Shown in pieces: positions 1-7,065 of a stretch of DNA of 20,766 nt. A program made the translations under genes and the position numbers. The first letter of the stretch is position 1, and every line of letters begins with the position of its first letter. Where the stretch lies: contig DKBH01000118.1 of the NCBI GenBank assembly GCA_002451165.1, forward strand, positions 1 through 20,766. Direction: 5' to 3'. The notes beneath the pieces are model-generated. The model had not been told where the DNA came from, did not search any database, and worked only from the letters and a program-made list of their open reading frames with translations. The DNA comes from Nitrospiraceae bacterium UBA6905. GTDB taxonomy: Bacteria; Nitrospirota; Thermodesulfovibrionia; Thermodesulfovibrionales; UBA6898.

Positions 1-113
1 GTAAAGTCGATGAGCGAAGGATCATAGTGCTGCCCGTTAAGGAAGAGGATCACCGCAATACCCGGCAGCAGGGCAAGCAGGACGATGCGAGAGACAAGCC
101 GTGCAGAACGCAT
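1..113 (-). CDS. Partial N-terminus of a membrane-anchored or secreted protein (truncated at left edge)
   Basis: Reading the minus strand from the ATG at 113-111 gives about 37 residues before the window ends. They begin MRSARLVSR and continue into a hydrophobic run of about 15 residues (VLLALLPGIAVILFL), followed by polar sequence. This is the layout of an uncleaved membrane anchor or a signal peptide with a positively charged N-terminus. The start overlaps the TGA of the upstream aldo/keto reductase by one base (TGATG), which is typical of translational coupling, so the two genes probably share a transcript. The family cannot be named from this fragment. The start is supported by the coupling rather than by a separate ribosome binding site. 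Confidence 0.6.
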   Translation of the reverse strand, partial: MRSARLVSRIVLLALLPGIAVILFLNGQHYDPSLIDF

Positions 114-1303
114 CAGACTATAAACGACATTGACTCATGAGCATCGCTGAGCATTACCTTCACCGGAAGGCCATAAGGACATTTAGCCGTGCAGACGGGC
201 TGATCACACCCGGAGCAGGGTGCCGCATTATTATGGAGAGCGGCATAGGATTCCATCGCCCGTTTCTCCATGCCATAATCTTTAAAGTACATGCGGTATC
301 TCAGGACGGTGGCTATCTCTACCCCTGCAGGGCAGTATCCCTGGCATTCTCCGCAGCCCGTTCTGCAGTAATCGCTTGAGTATCGCCTGGCATAGCGGTC
401 AAGAACTCGCTGGTCTGCTGCAGAGAATTTGGTTCCAGAAGCCTTAAGATAGAGCTCGATATCTGCTGCTGTCTTCATCGTAACGATAAGGCCGCTAATT
501 TCCGGGTACTGCAAAACCCACTTGAATGCTGCATGGGAGAATTCCTCTCCCTCATGCTCCTTGTTCATGTCCTTTGCCCCAGCGAGGGTCTTCATGGCGA
601 TAACGCCGACTCCCCGCTTATGCGCTTCTTTCATGACCTCGGGGAGCTTCGGGAATTTGAGGAAGTTAAAGGACGGCTGTATCATGTCAAAGCGCCCGGA
701 AGTTACTGCTGTCATGAGCAGGTCCTCCATGTTGTTTGGACCATGCGACGATGTGCCGAGAAAGCGGACCTTGCCCGCCTTCTTAAGCTCTGCTACTGCC
801 TCCAGCATTTCACCGTCCAGAAGCCTTTTTTTCTCGCTCTCAAGGTCCTTGTTCATTTCGCCGATTGCATGGACAAGGACAAAATCGAGATAGTCGGTCT
901 TCATCCTGGAGAGGCTCGCCTCGACTGAAGCGACGTAGTCTTTTTTCTTTGTCCCCAGGGGAAGATGGCCGGGATAAGGCATGGAATTGCAGAATTTGGA
1001 TGTGATGATAATTTTTTCTCTCTTCAGTCTACCCATGGCTTCACCCAGGGTCTTCTCTGACTGCCCATAATCCGGTGCAGTGTCAAAATAGTTTATGCCG
1101 CTATCTACAGCCCGCAGGACCATGGATGCAGCCGAGAGTTTTCCTGCCCCGAATGAGATATCGCTCATTTTGAGGCCGGTCCTGCCTATATCACGGTAGC
1201 TTTTTACAGAAGGTGAGGCAGAAGCTGTATCCGCCTTTTCCGGTGAAACAGCCATGGAAGCAGTAGTTATTGCAGCGGCTTTGAGAAAATCGCGACGTTT
1301 CAT
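113..1303 (-). CDS. Tat-type aldo/keto reductase with C-terminal double [4Fe-4S] domain
   Basis: The 396-residue protein has an aldo/keto reductase barrel at about residues 35-300. It carries the family catalytic set: Asp74 and Tyr79 in the DTAPDYG block, Lys103 in TSKF and His145 in VLVHA. The N-terminus, MKRRDFLKAAA, is a twin-arginine motif followed by a hydrophobic and Ala-rich stretch, so export of a folded cofactor-bearing enzyme is likely. The last 80 residues hold two Cys clusters (CxxxCxxCxxxCP near 312 and CxxCxxxxCxxxCP near 363), consistent with two [4Fe-4S] centres as in ferredoxin-like AKR fusions. A strong Shine-Dalgarno sequence (AAAGGAGG) precedes the ATG. The substrate is unknown. 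A periplasmic oxidoreductase passing electrons through its clusters is inference. The downstream gene is coupled through TGATG. Confidence 0.9.
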   Translation of the reverse strand: MKRRDFLKAAAITTASMAVSPEKADTASASPSVKSYRDIGRTGLKMSDISFGAGKLSAASMVLRAVDSGINYFDTAPDYGQSEKTLGEAMGRLKREKIIITSKFCNSMPYPGHLPLGTKKKDYVASVEASLSRMKTDYLDFVLVHAIGEMNKDLESEKKRLLDGEMLEAVAELKKAGKVRFLGTSSHGPNNMEDLLMTAVTSGRFDMIQPSFNFLKFPKLPEVMKEAHKRGVGVIAMKTLAGAKDMNKEHEGEEFSHAAFKWVLQYPEISGLIVTMKTAADIELYLKASGTKFSAADQRVLDRYARRYSSDYCRTGCGECQGYCPAGVEIATVLRYRMYFKDYGMEKRAMESYAALHNNAAPCSGCDQPVCTAKCPYGLPVKVMLSDAHESMSFIV

Positions 1304-1500
1304 GCGTGGCCCTCCTTTATTACAGGCGATGCAGGCGTACTAACGAAGATCTTGCCATTAGGATACTACATCGGCGTCAGCATGTGAAGGCTAAACATTG
1401 CTGAAGATACAACCAGGACGGGCAGCCCCGGGAGAAGTCGAAAAAATCTTTTCCCCGTGGTCATGCTGTTATCTCAGCGCTGCAGTGCAGAGAATATATA

Positions 1501-1527
1501 TTGACTGTTCAATTTTGCGGGTATAAA
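1501..1527 (+). promoter_or_regulatory. Candidate promoter for the MgtC-family gene
   Basis: TTGACT at 1501-1506 is followed after 15 bases by TATAAA at 1522-1527. The spacing is short for a sigma70 promoter; the overlapping TAAATT at 1524-1529 would give 17. It lies about 30 bases before the ATG at 1559, in the 255-base divergent gap between this gene and the aldo/keto reductase. The rest of the gap shows a small dyad (CTGCA-G-TGCAG near 1480) and no gene. Confidence 0.45.
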
Positions 1528-1558
1528 TTATGAGTCAGGATGTGCCGAAACGTGCGAG

Positions 1559-2269
1559 ATGCTGGATTTTAATACCATAGCGCCGGACACCGGCAAACTG
1601 CTCCTTGCTGCAGTCGTTGGCGGGGCCATCGGCTTCGAACGGGAAGCGCATGGACAGGCAGCAGGATTCAGGACATATATCATCGTTGGCGTCGGGTCGT
1701 GTCTTATGATGCTGCTTTCCCTCCATATCGAAGAGCTGTACCGCCAGTTGTCGGATCAATCAACAGTGCGGCTTGATCCGGGAAGGATCGCCTCCTATGC
1801 GATTGCAAGCATGGGGTTCCTCGGTGCAGGCGCCATCATCAAAGGAAAGGGATCTGTCCGCGGACTCACGACTGCCGCAGGCCTCTGGGTGGTTACCGGG
1901 ATAGGGCTTTCCATCGGTGCCGGGCAGATCGCCGCGTCGCTGATCACAACGACAATAATTCTCCTGGTTCTCTACTTTGCGCATCCGTTGAGGGCCCTTT
2001 CACATCGGAGGATCTATACGGTTCTGACCATTCAATTTCTGGAAATGGCGGCGCCATTGGAAAAAATCAAGGAGATCGTTCTTGGCTATCCTTCCTTCTC
2101 GATACAGCTTATCAACTTCGAACAGGATACCCCTGCCAAGACAATAACCTTTCGGATACGTCTATTTTGTGATGATGTCGGAGAAAAATATTGGCCGGAG
2201 ATTGTCAAGAGACTTGCCGAACTGGAACAAGTGACGGTGATCAAATGGGAAGAAAGTGATGTCCCGTAA
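1559..2269 (+). CDS. MgtC/SapB-family inner-membrane protein
   Basis: The 236-residue protein has the MgtC/SapB layout: about five hydrophobic segments in the first 150 residues, then a soluble C-terminal domain (about 155-236) that resembles the ACT-like tail of longer family members. Conserved family features are the GGAIGFERE block near residue 20, the GFRTYIIVGVGSC block, and GFLGAGAI followed by VRGLTTAAGLW. In known family members MgtC binds and inhibits F1Fo ATP synthase and supports growth at low Mg2+, while others are of unknown function; which applies here cannot be told. The ribosome binding site is weak (AGGA about 18 bases upstream), but no better in-frame start is visible. It is transcribed away from the reductase and is followed by a gene-free region, so it is probably monocistronic. 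Confidence 0.88.
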   Translation: MLDFNTIAPDTGKLLLAAVVGGAIGFEREAHGQAAGFRTYIIVGVGSCLMMLLSLHIEELYRQLSDQSTVRLDPGRIASYAIASMGFLGAGAIIKGKGSVRGLTTAAGLWVVTGIGLSIGAGQIAASLITTTIILLVLYFAHPLRALSHRRIYTVLTIQFLEMAAPLEKIKEIVLGYPSFSIQLINFEQDTPAKTITFRIRLFCDDVGEKYWPEIVKRLAELEQVTVIKWEESDVP

Positions 2270-2391
2270 CAGCGTATAACGATGTTTTCAGCTTTTCAGT
2301 AAAGCAGTTTATTATTTCGCTGCAGCATATGCCGAATTACGTAAATGTAGAGACAGACACATCTACCAATTAAAGAACCAAACCACAGAAA

Positions 2392-2410
2392 AAGAAGGAA
2401 TATCCTTTTT
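2392..2410 (+). terminator. Weak terminator-like hairpin downstream of the MgtC-family gene
   Basis: AAGAAGGA, a 3-base loop (ATA) and TCCTTTTT form an 8-bp stem that includes one G-U pair. The U residues are part of the stem rather than a separate tail, and the element lies 120 bases past the stop codon, so termination here is only a suggestion. Confidence 0.3.
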
Positions 2411-2739
2411 ATCAATTACTTTCAATGCTTGCAGCTTTAACCTGTCAGGTATTTGACAACATTTATCGTGATAGCTCGTCCCGTGTCACCTGCCCAGGAT
2501 AGAGATTAACCGATCCCATAGAGTCAATACCGGAATTGTTGCAGACGGCCCATTAGAGAATCTGATGGGCAAAAATTAGGCTCTGATGGGAAATATTGTT
2601 GTGCTTGCATTATGTGGCTACAGGATTGCATGCCCATGCACGAAGGGCAGCACTTAGTTGACTATGAAATGGCATGATTTCAGATCCTAGGGTGCGCCTC
2701 CAGACGCAATAGCGGCTGATCCGTCTATTTCTGTGATGG

Positions 2740-2768
2740 TTGTGTGAGCAGTTGTTTAGCGCTATAAT
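2740..2768 (+). promoter_or_regulatory. Sigma70-like promoter of the GNAT acetyltransferase gene
   Basis: A perfect -10 hexamer TATAAT at 2763-2768 lies 17 bases after TTGTGT at 2740-2745, which matches the -35 consensus at its first three bases. The predicted start leaves a leader of about 22 bases that contains the Shine-Dalgarno sequence GGGGAGGA before the ATG at 2798. Confidence 0.6.
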
Positions 2769-2797
2769 CAGCATAATACGTTCACGGGGAGGATGCC

Positions 2798-3343
2798 ATG
2801 GCAGAAGAAGATGTGCTGAAGTTCATAGCAGGGAACGGGGAAAAGATTGTGATCAGACTGGCTGGCTGCGACGATTCCGAGGAGATTATCAGTGCCATTA
2901 AGACAAATGCCCCGGACCGGAGCTACGTGCTTATGGAGCTATACGGGACTAAACCGGAATCAGTCAAGAAATATATCTGCAGCATGGACTTCAACAAGAA
3001 CCTGCTGCTCGTGGCTGCTGCGAACAATACGGTTGTTGGCGCGCTTTCCGGTATCCAGATGGACGGAGGCAAAAGACCCGAGACATCACATATACTCAAT
3101 ATCGGCCTTCATATTGTCACCGCGTACAGAGGGCTTGGTATAGGTTCGCAGATGCTGCGTTTCTCAATCGACTGGGCAAGGAAGCACGGCTTCAAAAAGC
3201 TCGAGGCAAATATCTTCACCACGAACAAGAGGTCGCTCCATGTCTTTGAGCGGGCAGGGTTTATCGAAGAGGGCACGCGGCAGAAAAGGATCCGTATCGG
3301 CAAACAGTATATTGATGAGGTTTTAATGGGGAAAGTGTTATAA
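2798..3343 (+). CDS. GNAT-family N-acetyltransferase
   Basis: The 181-residue protein has a GNAT fold. The acetyl-CoA-binding motif A is visible as AYRGLGIGSQML at about residues 109-120 (R/Q-x-x-G-x-G/A pattern), preceded by the typical beta4 strand (HILNIGLHIV). The later NIFTTNKRSLHVFERAGFIEEGTRQK block is motif B, with the N-x-x-A/S-x-x-x-Y/F-x-K/R-x-G-F layout seen in RimJ/RimL and related enzymes. It is likely cytoplasmic. The acceptor could be a protein N-terminus, an amino acid or a small amine and cannot be assigned. A good ribosome binding site (GGGGAGGA) supports the start. The gene has its own promoter, and the next gene also has its own. Confidence 0.88.
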   Translation: MAEEDVLKFIAGNGEKIVIRLAGCDDSEEIISAIKTNAPDRSYVLMELYGTKPESVKKYICSMDFNKNLLLVAAANNTVVGALSGIQMDGGKRPETSHILNIGLHIVTAYRGLGIGSQMLRFSIDWARKHGFKKLEANIFTTNKRSLHVFERAGFIEEGTRQKRIRIGKQYIDEVLMGKVL

Positions 3344-3429
3344 CCACAGTCACTCTTAAGTCCTTTATTTGACCTTCAATGTTTTTGCCCAATCTCTCAA
3401 GCTTTTTCTTCATTTCCTCTGTTTTTTCC

Positions 3430-3458
3430 TTGACAGACGCAGTAACTGAAGATATAAA
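3430..3458 (+). promoter_or_regulatory. Strong sigma70-like promoter of the multiheme cytochrome gene
   Basis: A consensus -35 hexamer TTGACA at 3430-3435 is separated by exactly 17 bases from TATAAA at 3453-3458, one mismatch from the -10 consensus. Transcription would start near 3465, leaving an untranslated leader of about 90 bases before the ATG at 3558. It is the best-matching promoter in the window. Confidence 0.7.
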
Positions 3459-3557
3459 GGTAGTAAAGGGGAAGGGGGTGATGAAACGTCTGATGCCCTG
3501 TTTGGGGAAACAGGGACTTTCGCAGCATGCCAAAAAATCAAGCAACAAGGAGGAGAT

Positions 3558-4772
3558 ATGCGTATTATGCTATTGTTGTTGATTGCAGCCGTTGTCGTGA
3601 TGCCGCTCTCCAATGTTGAGGCGCAAAAGGCAAAGAGCATTGATGAGCTCGCAAAGATGTTTGATTCCAGTCAATGTAAATCCTGCCATGCTGAAATCTA
3701 TGCGCAGTGGGAAAATTCGCACCATGCGAGATCGCTTATGGGTGTTCAGGACGGATTGATGATGACTCCTCTCGCCAAGAAAGGAAGTACTCCATTTTCG
3801 CCGGATGATCCTAAGAAGGCGACACTCAAGACCTTCCCCTGCTTCAAGTGCCATCTGCCGCAAGCGGTGGCCCATGCTGAAGATTCCTTTGCAGTAGAAT
3901 ATGCGGAAGCGCTTCTTGCCGGAGATAAGGCGAAGGTGGGTAAACTGAAGATCACCTGTATTGTCTGTCATAACGAAAAAGCCATCATCCACAAGCTTTC
4001 CGACGGCTATCCGGAAAAAGGCGTGCTGTATGGGTCGAAGGATATCGCATCCCATCCCGATGCCACCTTCAAGAAAGTGAAAAAGAGCCAGATCATGGAT
4101 CATGCGATCATGTGCGGCCAGTGCCATGGCCTAGGTCCGAACCTCGAGTTCGAAAATCCGGTGCAGTGCGCTACCCTCTACGGGAGTTACGAGCACAATT
4201 ACCTTTCGAAGGGCGGACAGCAGCAGTGCCAAGAATGCCATATGCAGAAGATCAACGGCAAAGCAGACCACCTGATAGCGCCTAACTGGAACGACCTAGA
4301 AGGGACAAAGAAGCTGCTGCAGAATGCAATTGCCATGGATGTGCAGACCGTCGGCTATGAATGGCTGCGAAAAGGCGGGGACCTGCGGCCAATGATAGTG
4401 GTCAACACGAAGATTAATCAGAATGCCGGCCACCGCATTCCCGATGGTTGACCATCGCACAACCGAGTGGTCCTGGAAGTGACCGCAAAGGCAGCAGACG
4501 GCAAGGAAGTATTCAAGACGGAACGGCACTATCACCCTCAGGCAACCAACTGCAAAGACAATAAGATGCTCTACGGTGCCCAAGTTAAAACCCAGTATAT
4601 CAGGGACACTTCTCTCCAACCCTTCGAGACCAAGGCGGAATCCTTTGAGATACCGCTTCCCGAAGGGGTCAGGGCTGTTGATGTTACCGTGTCGCTGACA
4701 TATGAGATCAACAAGCCGGACAACAAGATCGAGATTTTCAAAGTGACGCGGAAGGTTGCTCTGGATCGGTAA
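3558..4772 (+). CDS. Periplasmic pentaheme cytochrome c with an in-frame TGA (possible selenoprotein or recently interrupted gene)
   Basis: The ATG follows a strong AAGGAGG. Residues 1-22 are a signal peptide (hydrophobic LLLLIAAVVV core, likely cut after VEA). Five CxxCH haem c sites lie at residues 40-44, 95-99, 134-138, 186-190 and 224-228. The first, CKSCHAEIYAQWENSHHA, is the classic cytochrome c554-like pattern. The frame meets TGA at 4449-4451 (codon 298) right after GHRIPDG. It then continues in the same frame for 106 codons to TAA at 4770-4772, giving a coherent beta-rich C-terminal domain (from NRVVLEVTAKAADG to VTRKVALDR). The full-length product would be 404 residues. The role is probably periplasmic electron transfer; the partner is unknown. 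The TGA could encode Sec, be a real nonsense mutation, or be an assembly error. The unit has its own promoter and terminator. Confidence 0.82.
4449..4481 (+). promoter_or_regulatory. In-frame TGA followed by a SECIS-like hairpin (candidate selenocysteine insertion site)
   Basis: The TGA at 4449-4451 is followed by an imperfect hairpin: CAC (4458-4460) pairs with GTG (4479-4481), CC (4463-4464) with GG (4475-4476) and AG (4466-4467) with CT (4473-4474). G4465 is bulged, there is an AA/AA internal loop, and the apical loop is TGGTC (4468-4472). The loop begins 16 bases after the TGA. Bacterial SECIS elements are known to sit directly after UGA, with a G-containing apical loop (GGU in E. coli fdhF). 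The stem is short, and such structures occur by chance, so this is suggestive only. Confidence 0.3.
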
Positions 4773-4792
4773 GGCTCGGGAAGAATCAGTTC

Positions 4793-4830
4793 AAGGGCCC
4801 TGCCTGCTCTCAGGCAGGGCCCTTTATTTT
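4793..4830 (+). terminator. Strong rho-independent terminator after the cytochrome gene
   Basis: A perfect 12-bp GC-rich stem (GGGCCCTGCCTG at 4795-4806 and its complement at 4811-4822, loop CTCT) is extended by two A-T pairs and followed by TTTATTTT. It lies 20 bases after the cytochrome TAA and between convergent genes. On the minus strand the tail is U-poor, so it acts mainly on the cytochrome transcript, and the stem reaches the rsmA stop codon. Confidence 0.92.
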
Positions 4831-5593
4831 ATGGTGTCATGAAGTCCGAAAGGAGTGCGAACTCCCCTATGGAAAGGGTTTCGGGCCGTCTCCGGGGATC
4901 GATGCCTGCCTCGCTTAATGTGTCCTTGATGTCCTTATCCAACGAATTGAGGGAGTTCGCCAGGGTTTTTCTCCGCTGAGAGAAGGCCATTCGTACGATG
5001 CGGAAAAAGAGCTTCTCGTCCCTCACGGTCACCCGCGGAATCCCGCGAATGGTCATATGAATTACTGCTGAATCCACCTTTGGCACCGGCCTGAAGGCTT
5101 CTTTGGGTATGATAAACTTCAGTTCAGGCTCAGTGAAGTACTGTGAGCTGATCGAGAGCACGCCGTAATCTTTACCGCCCGGAAGCGCAACAATTCTTTC
5201 TGCAACCTCTTTCTGGATCGTTAGGGTCATGCTCCTGAGATTTTGCTTTGCATCGAGCAGCCTGAAGATGATGGGAGTAGTGATATAATAGGGAATGTTG
5301 GCGACTACTTTGAAGATATCAAGAGACTCGAACGGGAACTGCAGAACATCCCCATGGACAATCTCAACATTGTTGTATGCAATAAAATCACGGGTCAGTC
5401 TTTTATAAAGGTCATGGTCAAGTTCAATGGCAATGAGTCGTTTTACCCGTTCTGCAAGCATACGGGTCATGTGCCCATGTCCAGGCCCTATCTCGACAAT
5501 GGTATCATCGGATGTCAGGTCAGCTGCAGAAATTATCCTACTCAGTATCGACGGATCAGAGAGAAAGTTCTGGCCAAGATGTTTCCTGGGCAT
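4829..5593 (-). CDS. rsmA: 16S rRNA (adenine1518/1519-N6) dimethyltransferase RsmA (KsgA)
   Basis: The 254-residue protein dimethylates the two adjacent adenosines in the 3'-terminal hairpin of 16S rRNA using S-adenosylmethionine, a late step of small-subunit assembly. Diagnostic motifs are GQNFL (residues 7-11), SAM motif I EIGPGHG (34-40), Glu57, Asp82 in HGDVL, the catalytic NIPYYI (99-104), the PKVDSAV block and the C-terminal FSQRRKTLANSL helix. Its ATG directly abuts the TGA of pdxA (TGAATG), so it is translationally coupled. The pdxA-rsmA order is conserved in many bacteria, including E. coli. Length and motifs are those of an intact family member. Confidence 0.97.
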   Translation of the reverse strand: MPRKHLGQNFLSDPSILSRIISAADLTSDDTIVEIGPGHGHMTRMLAERVKRLIAIELDHDLYKRLTRDFIAYNNVEIVHGDVLQFPFESLDIFKVVANIPYYITTPIIFRLLDAKQNLRSMTLTIQKEVAERIVALPGGKDYGVLSISSQYFTEPELKFIIPKEAFRPVPKVDSAVIHMTIRGIPRVTVRDEKLFFRIVRMAFSQRRKTLANSLNSLDKDIKDTLSEAGIDPRRRPETLSIGEFALLSDFMTP

Positions 5594-6568
5594 TCAGATC
5601 CGCAGTGTGGCAGCAAGTCGTATCGCTTCGATCATGCTTGAGGGGTTGGCAAGGCCCTTCCAGGCGATGTCGTAGGCAGTGCCGTGATCAGGGGATGTCC
5701 TGATGATCGGGAGACCGACGGTAATGTTTACTCCTGTATCAAAACATATCATTTTCAAAGGGATCAGCCCCTGATCGTGGTACATGCATACAATGATGTC
5801 AACCTCTCCACGATATGCTTTATGGAAGATGGTGTCGGGAGGGAATGGTCCGCTGACAGGAAGGCCCTGCTGCTGCGCATCCGCAACAGCAGGTGCAATT
5901 GCTTCTATTTCTTCTTTGCCGAACATGCCCGCCTCGCCCGCATGGGGGTTCAGTCCGGCAACTGCTATGGCAGGATGTAATAACCCCATCATATTACAGG
6001 CTTTTTTTGCTAAAAGGATTGTTTTAAGGACCGACGCCCTCGTAATCAACGCAGGCACATTCCGCAGTGCTTCATGGATAGTCACCAGAATCACCCGGAG
6101 CGGACCGCCGGCCAGCATCATCGCATAGTCTACCGTTCCTGTCAATTCGGCAAGCATTTCCGTATGGCCTGGCCATTTTAACTCCGCTGCTGCAAAAGCC
6201 TCCTTTGAGATAGGGGCGGTCACGACAGCATTGACCTCTTTGTTCAGTGCGAGCTCAGTAGCTATTCTTATATAGGCTGCCGATGCTGTTCCCCCCTCCG
6301 CCGTTGCCTTACCTCGCTGAAAATGCTTGAAATCACCGATATCCATGATGTTTACCATATCGGGGGCCGGGTCTGCCATTGCCACTGACGTAATTACATT
6401 TGGCCTAAAGGGCTGTCCCGCAAGCCTGAATGCCTCTTCAAGAATGTTGCGAGCGCCTATAACGACCGGTCTGCAGATTTTTCGGAGCTCTGAGTTGGAG
6501 ACTGCACGGGCAATGATTTCAGGTCCGATGCCCGCTGGATCGCCCATGGTAATCGCAATGTATTTCAT
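5594..6568 (-). CDS. pdxA: 4-hydroxythreonine-4-phosphate dehydrogenase PdxA
   Basis: The 324-residue enzyme oxidises 4-phosphohydroxy-L-threonine with NAD(P)+ in the DXP-dependent pyridoxal 5'-phosphate pathway; its product is condensed with 1-deoxyxylulose 5-phosphate by PdxJ. Family blocks are GDPAGIGPE at the N-terminus, TAPISKEA (118-125), GHTEML with His135, and the metal ligands His165 (TIHEAL), His209 (LNPHAGE) and His264 (YHDQGLIPLK). The substrate-binding TSPDHGTAYDIAWKG block lies near the C-terminus. The ATG overlaps the yjbQ stop by four bases (ATGA) with AGGAG just upstream, and the stop abuts rsmA. It is the middle gene of a three-gene operon. Confidence 0.97.
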   Translation of the reverse strand: MKYIAITMGDPAGIGPEIIARAVSNSELRKICRPVVIGARNILEEAFRLAGQPFRPNVITSVAMADPAPDMVNIMDIGDFKHFQRGKATAEGGTASAAYIRIATELALNKEVNAVVTAPISKEAFAAAELKWPGHTEMLAELTGTVDYAMMLAGGPLRVILVTIHEALRNVPALITRASVLKTILLAKKACNMMGLLHPAIAVAGLNPHAGEAGMFGKEEIEAIAPAVADAQQQGLPVSGPFPPDTIFHKAYRGEVDIIVCMYHDQGLIPLKMICFDTGVNITVGLPIIRTSPDHGTAYDIAWKGLANPSSMIEAIRLAATLRI

Positions 6569-6981
6569 TCTCCTATAATCTTTATCAAGACCCGTTTCTT
6601 CCGTCCGCCATCGAATTCGCCGTAGAATATCTGCTCCCAGGGACCAAAATCGAGCTTCCCCTTGGTAATGGCAATGACCGCTTCCCTGCCCATGATCTGC
6701 CGTTTCAAGTGTCCATCAGCATTATCTTCGCCTGTATTGTGCCGATATGCTGAAATCGGTTCGTGGGGAGCAAGCTTTTCGAGCCACGTGTCAAAGTCCT
6801 GATGAAGCCCTGATTCATCGTCATTAACAAAGATCGAGGCTGTAATATGCATGGCGTTCACAAGCATCAGCCCCTCTTGTATACCACTCTCCCGCAGGCA
6901 TTCCTCCGCCTTAGGAGTTATATTGATAAAGGCCCTGCGTACAGGGATGTCGAACCAGAGCTCTTTTCGATAGCTTTTCAT
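6565..6981 (-). CDS. yjbQ: YjbQ / UPF0047 family protein (secondary thiamine-phosphate synthase type)
   Basis: The 138-residue protein matches the YjbQ (TIGR00149/UPF0047) family over its full length. It has the MHITASIFVNDDESGLHQDF block with His45, NTGEDNADGHLKRQIMG with His91, and the C-terminal GPWEQIFYGEFDG with Glu116. E. coli YjbQ has weak thiamine-phosphate synthase activity, but its true role is unsettled. It is first in the operon with pdxA, which shares a cofactor-synthesis flavour. The good Shine-Dalgarno GGGGGAG is 16 bases from this ATG and is better placed for a tiny ATG-ATG-TAA frame at 6985-6993. In-frame stops exclude a longer protein start. Confidence 0.93.
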   Translation of the reverse strand: MKSYRKELWFDIPVRRAFINITPKAEECLRESGIQEGLMLVNAMHITASIFVNDDESGLHQDFDTWLEKLAPHEPISAYRHNTGEDNADGHLKRQIMGREAVIAITKGKLDFGPWEQIFYGEFDGGRKKRVLIKIIGE

Positions 6982-6984
6982 ATT

Positions 6985-6993
6985 TTACATCAT
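6985..6993 (-). promoter_or_regulatory. Start-stop mini-frame (ATG ATG TAA) in the yjbQ leader
   Basis: On the minus strand GGGGGAG is followed five bases later by ATG ATG TAA, then AAT and the yjbQ ATG, all in one frame. Ribosomes loaded by the strong Shine-Dalgarno would stop after two codons and could reinitiate at yjbQ three bases later. A regulatory role is inference. Confidence 0.35.
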
Positions 6994-7052
6994 AACAACT
7001 CCCCCGGGTTACTACAAGGCTGCTTATTGTTTCATTGTCTCTGCTGCCGAGC

Positions 7053-7065
7053 TATAATAGCAACA
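7053..7065 (+). promoter_or_regulatory. -10 element placed for a leaderless transcript of the DUF3553-like gene
   Basis: TATAAT at 7053-7058 lies six bases before the ATG at 7065, so transcription would begin at or next to the start codon. No clear -35 hexamer at normal spacing and no Shine-Dalgarno sequence were found. Confidence 0.4.

Larger units (their letters stand above)
2270..2797. other. 528-base gene-free region with hairpins and a short direct repeat
   Basis: No convincing coding frame is present on either strand. Directly visible structure includes a 10-bp hairpin with a GAA triloop at 2548-2570 and the 9-base direct repeat TCTGATGGG at 2561-2569 and 2582-2590 (21-base period). 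There is also a dyad TGCATG-CC-CATGCA at 2627-2640 and a weak terminator-like stem at 2392-2410. The last 60 bases carry the promoter for the acetyltransferase gene. No tRNA or known riboswitch was recognised. Confidence 0.5.

Noticed and set aside
522..928. Plus-strand frames of 123 and 131 codons opposite the aldo/keto reductase
   Set aside because: They are antisense to a well-conserved gene, show no family motifs and have no ribosome binding site.
2548..2570. Hairpin with GAA triloop as an intrinsic terminator
   Set aside because: No T-tract follows on either strand and it is nearly 280 bases past the nearest upstream stop codon.
3261..3548. Minus-strand frame of 95 codons with a Lys/Glu-rich helical stretch (SVKEKTEEMKKKLERLG) between the acetyltransferase and the cytochrome
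   Set aside because: It overlaps the cytochrome promoter and the end of the acetyltransferase gene, has no ribosome binding site, and only about 35 codons look protein-like. It may be a fragment of a lost gene, but it is too weak to annotate.
4467..4772. Separate 101-residue gene downstream of the cytochrome
   Set aside because: It is in exactly the same frame as the cytochrome, begins only at a GTG without a ribosome binding site, and continues the same domain, so it is the C-terminal part of one gene past the TGA.
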